Positions 9,027 to 19,811 of a stretch of DNA of 64,000 nucleotides are shown here, in pieces (the first letter of the stretch is position 1; each line of letters begins with the position of its first letter). The position numbers were made by a program, and so were the translations under genes. This DNA comes from Bacteroidales bacterium (GTDB taxonomy: Bacteria; Bacteroidota; Bacteroidia; Bacteroidales; ML635J-15): positions 1 to 64,000 of the forward strand of contig JAFZLK010000035.1 in NCBI GenBank assembly GCA_017551515.1. The letters run 5' to 3'. The notes under the pieces were generated by a model that saw nothing but the letters and a program-made list of their open reading frames with translations, made no database searches and had not been told where the DNA came from.

Positions 9027-9476
9027 ATGGCAAAACAGATTGGCGGTTTTATTAAACTGCAAATTAAAGGTGGGGCTGCAAATCCCGCTCCTCCGGTAGG
9101 TCCAGCTTTGGGTTCGAAGGGTTTGAACATCATGGAGTTCTGCAAGCAATTCAATGGCAGAACCCAGACTCCGCAGACAGCAGGCAAGGTATTGCCAGTT
9201 GTCATCACTTATTATAGTGACAAGTCCTTCGACTTCGTAGTAAAGACTCCTCCGGTTGCCGTACAGTTGATGGAAGTTGCAAAGGTTAAGAAGGGTTCTT
9301 CAGAACCTAACCGTTCTAAGGTCGGCTCAATCACCTGGGATCAGGTGAAGACTATCGCCGAAGGCAAGATGGTTGACATGAACGCTTTCACAATCGACTC
9401 GGCAATGAGCATGGTTGCAGGAACCGCTAGAAGTATGGGAATCGCAGTTAAGGGCGACTCTCCAATTAAGAAATAA
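9027..9476 (+). CDS. rplK: 50S ribosomal protein L11
   Basis: The 149-residue protein has the L11 signature: [20 protein letters not shown] near the N-terminus and a C-terminal rRNA-binding domain ([22 protein letters not shown]). L11 forms the GTPase-associated centre stalk base with L10/L7/L12, whose genes follow. Confidence 0.97.
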   Translation: MAKQIGGFIKLQIKGGAANPAPPVGPALGSKGLNIMEFCKQFNGRTQTPQTAGKVLPVVITYYSDKSFDFVVKTPPVAVQLMEVAKVKKGSSEPNRSKVGSITWDQVKTIAEGKMVDMNAFTIDSAMSMVAGTARSMGIAVKGDSPIKK

Positions 9477-9493
9477 TTTAAGTACTTTTTGAA

Positions 9494-10186
9494 ATGACAA
9501 AAATTAGTAAGAAAAGAAAAGTTGCTTTGTCTAAAATAGAAAATGGCAAGAAGTACGATCTTCAGGAAGCTGCTAAATTGGTGAAGGAAATAACTTACAC
9601 AAAGTTCGATGCATCTGTTGACTTGGATGTTCGCCTTGGTGTTGACCCTCGTAAGGCCAACCAGATGGTAAGGGGTATCACCACTTTGCCTCACGGAACT
9701 GGTAAGCAGGTTCGCGTGTTGGTATTGTGTACTCCCGACAAGGAACAGGAAGCCAAGAATGCAGGAGCCGACTATGTAGGTCTTGATGACTATATCGAGA
9801 AGATCCAAGGTGGTTGGACCGATGTTGACATCATCATCACCATGCCGATGGTAATGGCTAAGATAGGTAAGTTGGGTAGAATATTAGGTCCTAGAGGCTT
9901 GATGCCAAACCCAAAGACCGGAACCGTTACCATGGAAGTTGGCAAGGCAGTAGAGGATGTAAAGAAGGGTAAAATCGACTTCAAAGTTGACAAGTTTGGT
10001 ATCATTCACGCTGGTATCGGTAAGGTTTCATTCGAAGCCAACAAGATAGCCGAGAACGCAAACGAATTGCTCCAGACTATCATTAAGCTGAAGCCGGCTG
10101 CTGCTAAGGGAACTTACGTAAAGAGCGTTTACCTTTCAAGCACAATGAGTCCTGGAATAGAAATCGATACAAAAACAATTAATTAG
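9494..10186 (+). CDS. rplA: 50S ribosomal protein L1
   Basis: The 230-residue protein has typical L1 blocks: [20 protein letters not shown], a LPHGTGK loop, and [20 protein letters not shown]. It forms the L1 stalk at the ribosomal E site, and in many bacteria also represses its own operon. It starts 17 bases after rplK. Confidence 0.97.
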   Translation: MTKISKKRKVALSKIENGKKYDLQEAAKLVKEITYTKFDASVDLDVRLGVDPRKANQMVRGITTLPHGTGKQVRVLVLCTPDKEQEAKNAGADYVGLDDYIEKIQGGWTDVDIIITMPMVMAKIGKLGRILGPRGLMPNPKTGTVTMEVGKAVEDVKKGKIDFKVDKFGIIHAGIGKVSFEANKIAENANELLQTIIKLKPAAAKGTYVKSVYLSSTMSPGIEIDTKTIN

Positions 10187-10198
10187 TAACACACGAGT

Positions 10199-10717
10199 AT
10201 GAAACGAGAAGACAAGAATGCTCTTATCGAGAACCTGAAGTCAACAGTTGAGCAGTACAATCACTTCTATATTGCTGACATTTCGGGATTGAACGCTAAG
10301 CAGACATATACGCTTAGAAAGAAATGTTTCGAGAAAGACATTGAACTGATTGTTGTTAAGAATACCTTCTTTAGAAAAGCACTGGAACGTATCGGCAACG
10401 GTTACGAAGATTTGTATCCCGTATTGGTTGAAAATTCAGCAGTAATGTTCTGCAACACAGCTAATGTGCCTGCAAAACTTATAAAGGAATTGAACCAGAA
10501 GAGCGACAAGCCTCTTTTCAAGGGTGCATATGCCGAGGAATCGATTTATATCGGACAGTCCAATCTTGAGGCACTTGCTAGCCTTAAGTCTAAGGAAGAA
10601 CTTATTGGTGATGTTATATTATTGTTGCAGTCGCCGATGAAGACCGTATTGGGACAACTAGAGTCAGGCAAGAATTTATTAGGAGGTTTAGTAAAAACCT
10701 TATCAGAGAGAGAATAA
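10199..10717 (+). CDS. rplJ: 50S ribosomal protein L10
   Basis: The 172-residue protein has the L10 N-terminal domain (ADISGLNAKQTYTLRKKC; VVKNTFFRKAL) and a C-terminal helix that carries L7/L12 dimers. Only 12 bases separate it from rplA, so no separate L10 leader of the E. coli type is present. rplL follows. Confidence 0.95.
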   Translation: MKREDKNALIENLKSTVEQYNHFYIADISGLNAKQTYTLRKKCFEKDIELIVVKNTFFRKALERIGNGYEDLYPVLVENSAVMFCNTANVPAKLIKELNQKSDKPLFKGAYAEESIYIGQSNLEALASLKSKEELIGDVILLLQSPMKTVLGQLESGKNLLGGLVKTLSERE

Positions 10718-10753
10718 AAAATTAAAAAGTTAAAAAGTTTAAATTTAATAAAA

Positions 10754-11131
10754 ATGGCAGATCTTAAGAAATTGGCAGAAGAATTAGTTAATCTTACTGT
10801 TAAAGACGTAAACGAATTGGCAAATATTTTGAAGGAAGAATACGGTATTGAACCAGCAGCTGCAGCAGCAGTAGTAGCAGCTCCAGCAGCAGGTGGCGCA
10901 GCAGAAGCAGCAGCAGAAAAGACCGAATTCGATGTTATCCTTAAGGCAGCTGGTCCAAAGAAATTGGACGTTGTAAAGGTTGTTAAGACTTTGACCGGCC
11001 TCGGATTGAAGGAAGCTAAGGAATTAGTTGACGCAGCTCCAAAACCAGTAAAAGAAGGTGTTGCTAAGGACGAAGCAGAATCTTTGAAGAAGCAGTTGGA
11101 AGAAGTTGGAGCAGAAGTTGAACTTAAATAA
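10754..11131 (+). CDS. rplL: 50S ribosomal protein L7/L12
   Basis: The 125-residue protein has an N-terminal dimerisation helix pair, an Ala-rich hinge at about residues 36-57, and the conserved C-terminal domain [20 protein letters not shown], with [15 protein letters not shown] for factor binding. The stalk protein recruits EF-Tu and EF-G. Confidence 0.97.
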   Translation: MADLKKLAEELVNLTVKDVNELANILKEEYGIEPAAAAAVVAAPAAGGAAEAAAEKTEFDVILKAAGPKKLDVVKVVKTLTGLGLKEAKELVDAAPKPVKEGVAKDEAESLKKQLEEVGAEVELK

Positions 11132-11155
11132 ACGACTTTTGTTGCATAATTTATA

Positions 11156-11184
11156 GGTTTAGACCCCCGCGGGGGGTTTAAACC
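11156..11184 (+). other. Strong hairpin in the rplL-rpoB spacer
   Basis: The arms GGTTTAgACCCCC and GGGGGTTTAAACC form a GC-rich stem with almost no loop. It is followed by only a weak T stretch. In other bacteria this spacer holds an attenuator or RNase III site that lowers rpoBC expression relative to the ribosomal genes; the same role is inferred here. Confidence 0.65.
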
Positions 11185-11221
11185 TTTGTTGGTTTAGGTT
11201 CATTTTTAAATATTTGCGACA

Positions 11222-14200
11222 ATGGCTGTTAACACAAATCAAAGAATAAATTTTTCAACAACAAGAAATCAGTTGGAATATCCGGATTTCTTGGAAATTC
11301 AAATAAAATCGTTTAAAGATTTCGTTCAGCTCGATTCAACAGCTGAACAAAGAAAGTCGGAAGGTCTGTATCAGGTGTTTGCCGAAAACTTCCCGATAAC
11401 CGATACCCGCAACAATTTTGAACTTCAGTTCATCGACTATACTCTTGATCCTCCAAGATATAGTATTGAACAATGTATCGACAGAGGTCTTACATACTGT
11501 GTTCCACTGAAGGCTAAATTAAGACTTACTTGCAGTGACGAAGAACATGAGGACTTCGAGGACTCGATTCAGGATGTATGGTTAGGAACTATCCCTTATA
11601 TGACTCCAAGCGGAACATTCGTTATTAACGGAGCAGAAAGGGTAGTAGTTTCCCAGTTGCATAGGTCACCTGGTGTTTTCTTCAGCCAGTCAATGCATAC
11701 CAACGGTACAAAATTGTATTCAGCAAGAGTTATCCCGTTCAAGGGTGCATGGATAGAATTTGCTACCGATATTAATACTGTGATGTATGCATACATCGAC
11801 CGTAAGAAAAAATTGCCGGTAACAACATTGTTGAGGGCTATAGGTTTTGAAAACGACAAGGATATTCTTGAAATCTTTGATTTGGCAGACGAAATAAAGG
11901 TTTCAAAGACAGCATTGAAGAAGGTCGTTGGTCGCCGTCTGGCAGCAAGGGTGCTGAAGACTTGGATTGAGGACTTCGTTGACGAGGATACCGCAGAAGT
12001 GGTTTCTCTCGAAAGAAACGAGATTATCCTCGACCGCGAAACCGTAATTGAAAATGAACATATCGACATGATTGTTGAATCGGGAGTAAAGACAATTCTC
12101 TTGCACAAGGAGAACCAGAAGATTTCCGACCACGCAATCATATACAATACTTTGCAGAAGGATACATGTAACTCCGAAAAGGAAGCTGTATTCTATATTT
12201 ATCGCCAGTTGAGAAACGCTGAGCCACCTGATGAGGCAACAGCTCGCGATGTCATCGACAAGTTGTTCTTCTCGGACAAGAGGTACGACCTCGGTGATGT
12301 TGGCCGTTATAGAATCAACCAGAAATTGGCTCTTGATGTTCCCGATACAACCCGCGTGTTGACAAAGGAAGACATCATCGCCATAATCAAATATTTGATT
12401 GAACTTATCAACTCTAAGGCCGATGTAGATGATATCGACCACTTGAGCAACCGTAGAGTAAGAACCGTTGGCGAGCAGTTGGCAAACCAGTTCAGCGTAG
12501 GTTTGGCTCGTATGGCTCGTACAATCAGGGAAAGAATGAATGTAAGGGACAATGAGGTATTCCACCCGATGGACCTTATCAACTCCAAGATTTTGTCATC
12601 TGTTATAAATTCATTCTTCGGAACAAACCAGTTGTCGCAGTTTATGGACCAGATAAACCCATTGGCAGAAATGACACATAAGAGACGTCTTTCGGCTTTG
12701 GGTCCTGGCGGTCTGTCGCGTGAAAGAGCTGGTTTCGAAGTTCGTGACGTTCACTACACACATTATGGTCGTCTTTGCCCGATTGAAACCCCAGAAGGTC
12801 CAAATATCGGTCTTATCTCTTCGCTTTGCGTTTACGCTAAGATCAACAACCTCGGTTTCATCGAGACACCATATAGAAAGGTATCTGACAATGCTGTAAG
12901 TTTCAACGATATAGTATATTTGAGTGCAGAACAGGAAACTGGTCTTGTTGTGGCTCAGGCAAATGCAGAAGTTGACGATAACGGCAAATTCCAAAACAAT
13001 AGGGTTAAGGCAAGAAAGGAAGGCGACTATGTAGTTGTTTCTCCTGAAGAAGTTCAGTTGATGGACGTTGCTCCAAACCAGATTTCTTCTATTGCCGCAT
13101 CCTTGATTCCGTTCTTGGAGCACGATGATGCTAACCGTGCGTTGATGGGTTCGAACATGATGCGTCAGGCAGTTCCACTGCTTCGTCCAGAAGCTCCTAT
13201 CGTTGGTACTGGTATCGAACACATGGTTGCTCAGGATTCTAGAATTCTTCTCGTTGCCGAAGGCAATGGCGTTGTTGAATACGTTGATGCAGAAAAGATA
13301 ATAATAAAGTACGACAGGACAGACGAAGAAAGATTCGTTAGCTTCGTTGGTGATTCTGTCGAATACAAGATACCGAAGTTCAGGAAGACAAACCAGAACA
13401 CATGTATCAATCTTCGTCCGGTTGTTAGCAAGGGACAGAAGGTTACAAAGGGAATGATTCTTACCGAAGGTTACGGAACTCAGGGCGGTGACTTGGCTCT
13501 CGGTAGAAACCTGAAGGTTGCCTTCATGCCTTGGAAGGGTTACAACTACGAGGATGCTATCGTTCTTAACGAAAGAGTCGTTCGCGAAGATTATTTCACC
13601 TCAATCCACATCACCGACTATCAGCTTGATGTTCGTGAAACAAAGCGTGGTCTTGAGGAACTTACATCCGATATTCCAAATGTCAGCGAGGCTGCAACCA
13701 AGGACCTTGACGAAAACGGTATTATCCGCATCGGTGCAAGGGTAAAGCCGGGTGACATAATGATTGGTAAGATTACTCCTAAGGGCGAAAGCGATCCTTC
13801 ACCAGAAGAAAAACTTCTCCGTGCAATATTCGGTGAAAAGGCTGGTGATGTAAAGGATGCTTCCCTGAAGGCTTCTCCTTCTACAAGCGGTGTTGTTATT
13901 GACAAGAAACTCTATTCGAGACTTATCAAGGACAGAAAGACCAAGACTCAGGACAAGATGTTGGTTGAAGCTATCGAAGAAGTAGAAAGAAAGGAACTCA
14001 ACAAGTTGAAAGACATCCTCGTTGACAAGTTGTTTGCAATTGTTAATGGCAAAACTTCGCAAGGTGTAAAGGATAATCTTGACCAGGTTGTTATCCAGAA
14101 GGGTGTAAAATATACACAGAAGCTCCTGCAGGGAATCGATTTCATCAATGTTAATCCGAACAAGTGGACGACAGATAAGTCACGCAACGACCAGATAGCT

Positions 14201-15025
14201 AAGATTTTGTTCAACTACATGGTTGAATACAAGAAGATTACTGGTAAGTACAGACGTGAGAAACTTGATATTACAATAGGTGACGAACTTCCATCGGGCA
14301 TCATGCAGATGGCAAAGGTTTACCTCGCAAGCAAGCGTGTAATCAGGGTGGGTGATAAGCTCGCAGGTCGTCATGGTAACAAGGGTATTCTTGCACGTAT
14401 TGTCCGTCAGGAAGATATGCCTTTCCTCGACGATGGTACTCCAGTTGACATTGTACTTAACCCGTTGGGCGTGCCTTCGCGTATGAACCTTGGACAGATT
14501 TACGAAACTGTTCTCGGTTGGGCAGGTCGTGTTCTCGGATGCAAGTTTGCAACTCCTATCTTCGATGGTGCAAGCCTCGAACAGATTTGCGAATACACCG
14601 ACAAGGCAGGTGTTCCTCGTTATGGAAAGACTTGGTTGTACGATGGTGGCACTGGTCGCAAGTTCGACCAGCCGGCAACAGTAGGTGTAATCTACATGCT
14701 GAAACTCGGTCACATGGTCGAGGACAAGATGCATGCTCGTTCAATTGGTCCATACTCACTTATTACGCAACAGCCATTGGGCGGTAAGGCTCAGTTCGGT
14801 GGTCAGCGTTTCGGTGAAATGGAAGTCTGGGCACTCGAGGCTTTCGGTGCAGCAAATGTATTGCAGGAAATCCTTACCGTTAAGTCTGATGATGTTGTTG
14901 GTCGTGCAAAGACCTACGAAAGCATCGTTAAGGGCGAACAGATGCCTGTACCGGGAATTCCCGAATCATTGAATGTGTTGTTGCATGAATTGAGAGGTTT
15001 GTGCTTGAAAATTAATCTTGAATAA
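11222..15025 (+). CDS. rpoB: DNA-directed RNA polymerase subunit beta
   Basis: The protein has 1267 residues. The rifampicin-pocket region reads [20 protein letters not shown] and [19 protein letters not shown], which keeps the wild-type residues known from E. coli. Later blocks include [24 protein letters not shown] and the C-terminal [19 protein letters not shown] that interlocks with beta-prime. Length fits Bacteroidetes RpoB. It is followed at 19 bases by rpoC. Confidence 0.98.
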   Translation: MAVNTNQRINFSTTRNQLEYPDFLEIQIKSFKDFVQLDSTAEQRKSEGLYQVFAENFPITDTRNNFELQFIDYTLDPPRYSIEQCIDRGLTYCVPLKAKLRLTCSDEEHEDFEDSIQDVWLGTIPYMTPSGTFVINGAERVVVSQLHRSPGVFFSQSMHTNGTKLYSARVIPFKGAWIEFATDINTVMYAYIDRKKKLPVTTLLRAIGFENDKDILEIFDLADEIKVSKTALKKVVGRRLAARVLKTWIEDFVDEDTAEVVSLERNEIILDRETVIENEHIDMIVESGVKTILLHKENQKISDHAIIYNTLQKDTCNSEKEAVFYIYRQLRNAEPPDEATARDVIDKLFFSDKRYDLGDVGRYRINQKLALDVPDTTRVLTKEDIIAIIKYLIELINSKADVDDIDHLSNRRVRTVGEQLANQFSVGLARMARTIRERMNVRDNEVFHPMDLINSKILSSVINSFFGTNQLSQFMDQINPLAEMTHKRRLSALGPGGLSRERAGFEVRDVHYTHYGRLCPIETPEGPNIGLISSLCVYAKINNLGFIETPYRKVSDNAVSFNDIVYLSAEQETGLVVAQANAEVDDNGKFQNNRVKARKEGDYVVVSPEEVQLMDVAPNQISSIAASLIPFLEHDDANRALMGSNMMRQAVPLLRPEAPIVGTGIEHMVAQDSRILLVAEGNGVVEYVDAEKIIIKYDRTDEERFVSFVGDSVEYKIPKFRKTNQNTCINLRPVVSKGQKVTKGMILTEGYGTQGGDLALGRNLKVAFMPWKGYNYEDAIVLNERVVREDYFTSIHITDYQLDVRETKRGLEELTSDIPNVSEAATKDLDENGIIRIGARVKPGDIMIGKITPKGESDPSPEEKLLRAIFGEKAGDVKDASLKASPSTSGVVIDKKLYSRLIKDRKTKTQDKMLVEAIEEVERKELNKLKDILVDKLFAIVNGKTSQGVKDNLDQVVIQKGVKYTQKLLQGIDFINVNPNKWTTDKSRNDQIAKILFNYMVEYKKITGKYRREKLDITIGDELPSGIMQMAKVYLASKRVIRVGDKLAGRHGNKGILARIVRQEDMPFLDDGTPVDIVLNPLGVPSRMNLGQIYETVLGWAGRVLGCKFATPIFDGASLEQICEYTDKAGVPRYGKTWLYDGGTGRKFDQPATVGVIYMLKLGHMVEDKMHARSIGPYSLITQQPLGGKAQFGGQRFGEMEVWALEAFGAANVLQEILTVKSDDVVGRAKTYESIVKGEQMPVPGIPESLNVLLHELRGLCLKINLE

Positions 15026-15044
15026 TTGATAAAAATCTGGTAAA

Positions 15045-18000
15045 ATGGCTTTTAGAAAAGATACAAAAGTTAAGACCAACTTTACAAAGATAACCGTAAG
15101 CCTTGCTTCTCCCGAAGAGATTCAGGACTTGTCGAGCGGCGAAGTTACAAAACCCGAAACCATTAACTATAGGACATATAAGCCAGAAAGAGATGGTTTG
15201 TTCTGCGAAAGAATATTCGGTCCGTGCAAGGATTACGAGTGCCATTGCGGTAAATACAAGAGAATAAGATATAAAGGTATCGTATGCGATAGATGCGGTG
15301 TCGAGGTAACAGAAAAGAAGGTTCGTAGGGAAAGAATGGGTCACATTAAGCTCGAAGTGCCAGTTGCTCATATCTGGTATTTCAAGACTCTTCCTAACAA
15401 GATAGGTTATCTTCTAGGTTTGCCATCAAAGAAGCTTGACGCTGTAATATACTACGAAAGGTACATTGTACTTCAGCCAGGTCCAAAGGCAGAAGAAGGT
15501 GTTGCTGAACTAGACCTTCTCACCGAAGAAGAATATGTACAGATTCTAGATTCTCTTCCACGTGAAAACCAGATGCTTGAAGATACTGATCCTAACAAGT
15601 TCGTTGCAAAGATGGGTGCCGAGGCTATTCTCGAACTCTTGAGAAAGATTGACCTTGACAAGCTGTCATACGAACTTCGCGATAGAGCTGGTAAGGAAAC
15701 TTCACAGCAGAGAAAGGCAGAAGCTTTGAAGAGACTTAATGTTGTTGAAGCTTTCAGAATGTCGAAGGACATCAACAAGCCCGAATGGATGATTGTCCAG
15801 GTTGTTCCTGTTATTCCTCCAGAGCTTCGTCCTTTGGTTCCACTGGATGGTGGCCGTTTCGCTACATCCGACCTCAACGACCTCTATCGTAGGGTTATCA
15901 TTAGAAACAACCGTCTGAGAAGACTTCTTGAAATAAAGGCTCCAGAAGTAATCCTACGCAACGAAAAGCGTATGCTTCAGGAAGCTGTGGATTCATTGTT
16001 TGACAACTCAAGAAAGTCGAGCGCTGTAAAGACCGAAGCTAATAGACCTCTCAAGTCGTTGAGCGACAGTTTGAAGGGTAAGCAAGGTCGTTTCCGTCAG
16101 AACTTGCTCGGTAAGCGTGTCGACTTCTCGGCTCGTTCGGTTATCGTTGTAGGTCCTGAACTTCACATGCACGAGTGCGGTCTTCCAAAGGATATGGCTG
16201 CTGAATTGTACAAACCGTTCGTTATCCGTAAGTTGATGGAACGCGGTATTGTAAAGACTGTTAAGTCGGCAAAGAAAATCGTTGAACGCAAGGATCCGGT
16301 TGTATGGGACATCCTCGAAAATGTAATGAAGGGACACCCGATTCTGCTCAACCGTGCTCCTACGCTTCACCGTCTTGGTATTCAGGCATTCCAGCCGAAA
16401 CTTATCGAAGGTAAGGCAATCCAACTTCACCCACTTGTATGTACGGCATTCAACGCTGACTTCGATGGTGACCAGATGGCTGTTCACTTGCCGTTGGGCA
16501 ATGCTGCCGTTATGGAAGCTCAGATTCTTATGCTTGCTTCGCATAACATCCTTAACCCTGCAAATGGTGCGCCTATCACGGTTCCATCACAGGATATGGT
16601 TCTTGGTTTGTACTACATCACCAAGGAAAGAACTGGCGAACAGGGCGAAGGTCAGACATTCTACGGTCCGCAGGAAGTTATCATCGCTTACAACGAAGGT
16701 AAACTCGGTCTTCATGCAAAGATCAAGGTTAGACACCACGATGTTGACGAAAACGGCAACTTCATCGAACATATTATTGAAACCACTACAGGTCGTGTTT
16801 TGTTCAACCAGGTGGTTCCAAAGGAATACGGATATATCAACCAGCTCCTTACAAAGAAATCGTTGAGAGACATCATCGGTAACCTTATTAATAAGTGCGG
16901 AACTGCAACAACAGCTAAGTTCCTCGACGACATTAAGAACATGGGTTACTACAACGCTTTCATCGGCGGTTTGTCATTCAACCTCGACAATGTTATCGTT
17001 CCTGACGAAAAGGCTCAGCTTATTCAGGATGGTTATGATCAGGTTGACGAAATCATGTTCAACTTCAGCAACGGTTTCATTACCGATACCGAGCGTTACA
17101 ATCAGGTTATCGATGTTTGGACCAATGTAAACGCCAAGTTGAGTATCGCCGTTATGAAGAAACTTTCAACCGATGACCAAGGTTTCAACTCAGTTTACAT
17201 GATGCTTGACTCTGGTGCTCGTGGTTCTAAGGAACAGATTAGCCAGTTGTGCGGTATGAGAGGTCTTATGGCTAAGCCGCAGAAGTCTGGTACAGGCGCA
17301 AGCGAAATCATTGAAAACCCAATTCTTGCTAACTTCAAGGAAGGACTTTCGATTCTCGAATACTTCATCTCCAGCCACGGTGCTCGTAAGGGTCTTGCCG
17401 ATACCGCTCTTAAGACGGCTGATGCTGGTTACTTGACCCGTCGTCTTGTCGATGTGGCTCACGATGTAATCATCACCGAGGAAGACTGCGGTACATTGCG
17501 CGGACTTGAAGTTTCGGAACTCAGAAAGGACGATGGTGAACTTATCGAATCGTTGTACGATCGTATTCTTGGTAGAATCAGTGTTCACGATGTATTCCAT
17601 CCACAGACCAATGAACTTATTGTTGCATCTGGTGAAGAAATCACAGAGGACATTGCTAAGACAATCGCCGATTCTCCAATAGAAAAGGTTGAAATCCGTT
17701 CGGTTCTCACCTGCGAATCGCACAGAGGCGTTTGTGCTAAGTGCTACGGTCGTAACCTTGCAACACACAGGATGGTTCAGAAGGGCGAGGCTGTTGGTGT
17801 TATCGCTGCTCAGTCAATCGGTGAACCAGGTACACAGCTTACTCTTCGTACATTCCACTCTGGTGGTATCGCCGGTAACATTGCTAGCGAATCTACAATT
17901 ACCGCTAAGTACGATGGTATTCTCGAAATCGATGAACTCCGTACAGTTTCGCACGAAGAAGAAGGCGGTCCAGTTGACATCGTTGTTACCCGTATGGCCG

Positions 18001-19322
18001 AACTCAAGATTCTCGACCAGGGAACAAAGATTGCATTGGTTAACAAGTCGTTGCCTTACGGTTCAAGATTGTACTTCAAGAACGGTGATGTAGTTAAGAA
18101 GGGTGACAAGATTTGTGAATGGGACCAGTACAACATTGTAATCATTTCGGAATACACAGGTAAACTTATTTTCGAAGATGTTGTCGAAGGTGTCAACTTC
18201 AAGCAGGAAATTGCTCCGCAGACTGGATTTATCGAAAGAATAATTACCGAAACCAAGGATAAATCTAAGATTCCTGTTGCAAAGATTATCGACAAGAACA
18301 AGGAAGTCCTTGCAGTTTACAACTTGCCTGTAGGCGCTCGTCTGATGAAGAACGAAAAAGACCAGATTTTGGCAGGTGATATTCTCATTAAGATGCCGAA
18401 GGTTGTAGGTAAGGGTGGTGATATCACGGGTGGTTTGCCACGAGTAACTGAGTTGTTTGAAGCTCGTAACCCATCCAACCCTGCAGTAGTTTCCGAAATC
18501 GACGGTGTTGTACAATTTGGTAAGATCAAACGTGGTAACCGCGAAATCGAAATTACTCCTAAGGAAGGAAACTCAAAGAAATATTTGGTTCCATTGTCAA
18601 AGCAGATACTTGTTCAGCCTAACGACTACATCAAGGCTGGTACTCCGCTTATCGATGGTGCTATCACTCCGTCCGATATCCTTGCTATCAAGGGTCCGAC
18701 CGCAGTTCAGGAATATCTTGTAAACGAAATTCAGGATGTTTACCGTCTGCAGGGTGTTAAGATTAACAACAAGCACTTCGAGGTAATCGTACGCCAGATG
18801 ATGAGAAAGGTTGTAGTAGAAGATCCAGGTGATACTCAGTTCCTTGAAAAACAGGTGGTTGATAAGTGGGAATTCAGGCAGGAGAACGATTCTATCTTCG
18901 ACAAGAAGGTAGTTGTTGATGCAGGTGATTCCGAGAATTTCACAGCAGGTCAGATTGTTTCGTACAGGAGACTTCGCGATGAAAACTCGATGCTGAAGCG
19001 TAAGGACAAGAAGTTGGTAGAGGCTCGTCCAGCAATTCCGGCAACATCAAGCCAGGTATTGCAGGGTATAACCAAGGCTGCATTGCAGACATCCAGCTTC
19101 ATGTCGGCTGCTTCATTCCAGGAAACCACAAAGGTATTGAACGAGGCTGCAATCCGTGCTAAGGAAGATACACTCGAAGGTATGAAGGAAAACGTAATCG
19201 TTGGACATTTGATTCCTGCTGGAACAGGTCTTCGCGAATTCCAGAGCTTGCGCGTGTGCAACAAGGCAGAGGTTGCTCCTTATCTTGATACACTTGAACA
19301 GCAACCCGAAACAGAAATTTAA
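15045..19322 (+). CDS. rpoC: DNA-directed RNA polymerase subunit beta'
   Basis: The protein has 1425 residues. It contains the N-terminal zinc finger ([20 protein letters not shown]), the catalytic Mg-binding loop [17 protein letters not shown], the bridge-helix and trigger-loop region, and the second zinc site [13 protein letters not shown]. The C-terminus includes the omega-contact segment LIPAGTG. Full length, no disruption. Confidence 0.98.
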   Translation: MAFRKDTKVKTNFTKITVSLASPEEIQDLSSGEVTKPETINYRTYKPERDGLFCERIFGPCKDYECHCGKYKRIRYKGIVCDRCGVEVTEKKVRRERMGHIKLEVPVAHIWYFKTLPNKIGYLLGLPSKKLDAVIYYERYIVLQPGPKAEEGVAELDLLTEEEYVQILDSLPRENQMLEDTDPNKFVAKMGAEAILELLRKIDLDKLSYELRDRAGKETSQQRKAEALKRLNVVEAFRMSKDINKPEWMIVQVVPVIPPELRPLVPLDGGRFATSDLNDLYRRVIIRNNRLRRLLEIKAPEVILRNEKRMLQEAVDSLFDNSRKSSAVKTEANRPLKSLSDSLKGKQGRFRQNLLGKRVDFSARSVIVVGPELHMHECGLPKDMAAELYKPFVIRKLMERGIVKTVKSAKKIVERKDPVVWDILENVMKGHPILLNRAPTLHRLGIQAFQPKLIEGKAIQLHPLVCTAFNADFDGDQMAVHLPLGNAAVMEAQILMLASHNILNPANGAPITVPSQDMVLGLYYITKERTGEQGEGQTFYGPQEVIIAYNEGKLGLHAKIKVRHHDVDENGNFIEHIIETTTGRVLFNQVVPKEYGYINQLLTKKSLRDIIGNLINKCGTATTAKFLDDIKNMGYYNAFIGGLSFNLDNVIVPDEKAQLIQDGYDQVDEIMFNFSNGFITDTERYNQVIDVWTNVNAKLSIAVMKKLSTDDQGFNSVYMMLDSGARGSKEQISQLCGMRGLMAKPQKSGTGASEIIENPILANFKEGLSILEYFISSHGARKGLADTALKTADAGYLTRRLVDVAHDVIITEEDCGTLRGLEVSELRKDDGELIESLYDRILGRISVHDVFHPQTNELIVASGEEITEDIAKTIADSPIEKVEIRSVLTCESHRGVCAKCYGRNLATHRMVQKGEAVGVIAAQSIGEPGTQLTLRTFHSGGIAGNIASESTITAKYDGILEIDELRTVSHEEEGGPVDIVVTRMAELKILDQGTKIALVNKSLPYGSRLYFKNGDVVKKGDKICEWDQYNIVIISEYTGKLIFEDVVEGVNFKQEIAPQTGFIERIITETKDKSKIPVAKIIDKNKEVLAVYNLPVGARLMKNEKDQILAGDILIKMPKVVGKGGDITGGLPRVTELFEARNPSNPAVVSEIDGVVQFGKIKRGNREIEITPKEGNSKKYLVPLSKQILVQPNDYIKAGTPLIDGAITPSDILAIKGPTAVQEYLVNEIQDVYRLQGVKINNKHFEVIVRQMMRKVVVEDPGDTQFLEKQVVDKWEFRQENDSIFDKKVVVDAGDSENFTAGQIVSYRRLRDENSMLKRKDKKLVEARPAIPATSSQVLQGITKAALQTSSFMSAASFQETTKVLNEAAIRAKEDTLEGMKENVIVGHLIPAGTGLREFQSLRVCNKAEVAPYLDTLEQQPETEI

Positions 19323-19332
19323 TTGAATAATT

Positions 19333-19635
19333 ATGGCAGAGAACAACAACCAGTTGAACATAGAATTGGACGAGCAGACGGGACAGGGAACATACGCAAA
19401 CCTTGCAGTAATAAGTCACTCATCGTCTGAATTCATACTTGATTTTGTAAGGATTATGCCTGGCGTGCCTAAGTCAAAGGTGCAATCGAGGATAATCTTA
19501 ACTCCAGAACATGCAAAGAGGCTTTTGTTCGCTTTGCAGGACAATATCCAGAAGTATGAATCCAATTTCGGACAGATTCAGGTTCAAACCTCTAAGATTC
19601 CGATGAATTTTGGAGGGAATACGGTAAAGGCTTAA
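19333..19635 (+). CDS. DUF3467 family protein
   Basis: This small 100-residue protein starts 10 bases after rpoC and is probably translated from the same mRNA. It contains the family segment ANLAVISHSSSEFILDFVRI and PEHAKRLLFALQDNIQKYE. DUF3467 proteins are widespread in bacteria and in Bacteroidetes often follow rpoC. No biochemical role is established as far as I know; the conserved position suggests a link with transcription. The operon terminator lies 2 bases after its stop. Confidence 0.85.
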   Translation: MAENNNQLNIELDEQTGQGTYANLAVISHSSSEFILDFVRIMPGVPKSKVQSRIILTPEHAKRLLFALQDNIQKYESNFGQIQVQTSKIPMNFGGNTVKA

Positions 19636-19637
19636 AT

Positions 19638-19668
19638 AAAAAAGGAGAGCAAATCACTCTCCTTTTTT
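19638..19668 (+). terminator. Terminator of the rpoBC operon
   Basis: AAAAAAGGAGAG and CTCTCCTTTTTT pair around CAAATCA; the T run is built into the 3' arm. It follows the DUF3467 stop immediately. Confidence 0.9.
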
Positions 19669-19811
19669 ATTTGTATTTTGTTCTTATTCCTATTTGGGCA
19701 GATTTATATAATTGTCTAACATTCATTTGTTGGTACTTTTTTTGTTTTCACTGCGAAGCCGTGGAATATTAAATTATTTTTGTCATTTGTATTTTCGCAA
19801 AGGTTAAGAAA

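Noticed and set aside
11596-12565. Long minus-strand frames opposite rpoB and rpoC
   Set aside because: They are antisense shadows of strongly biased codons, with no start signals or recognisable domains.
12600-12840. Possible rifampicin-resistance change in rpoB
   Set aside because: The residues of the pocket match the sensitive E. coli sequence at the usual resistance positions.
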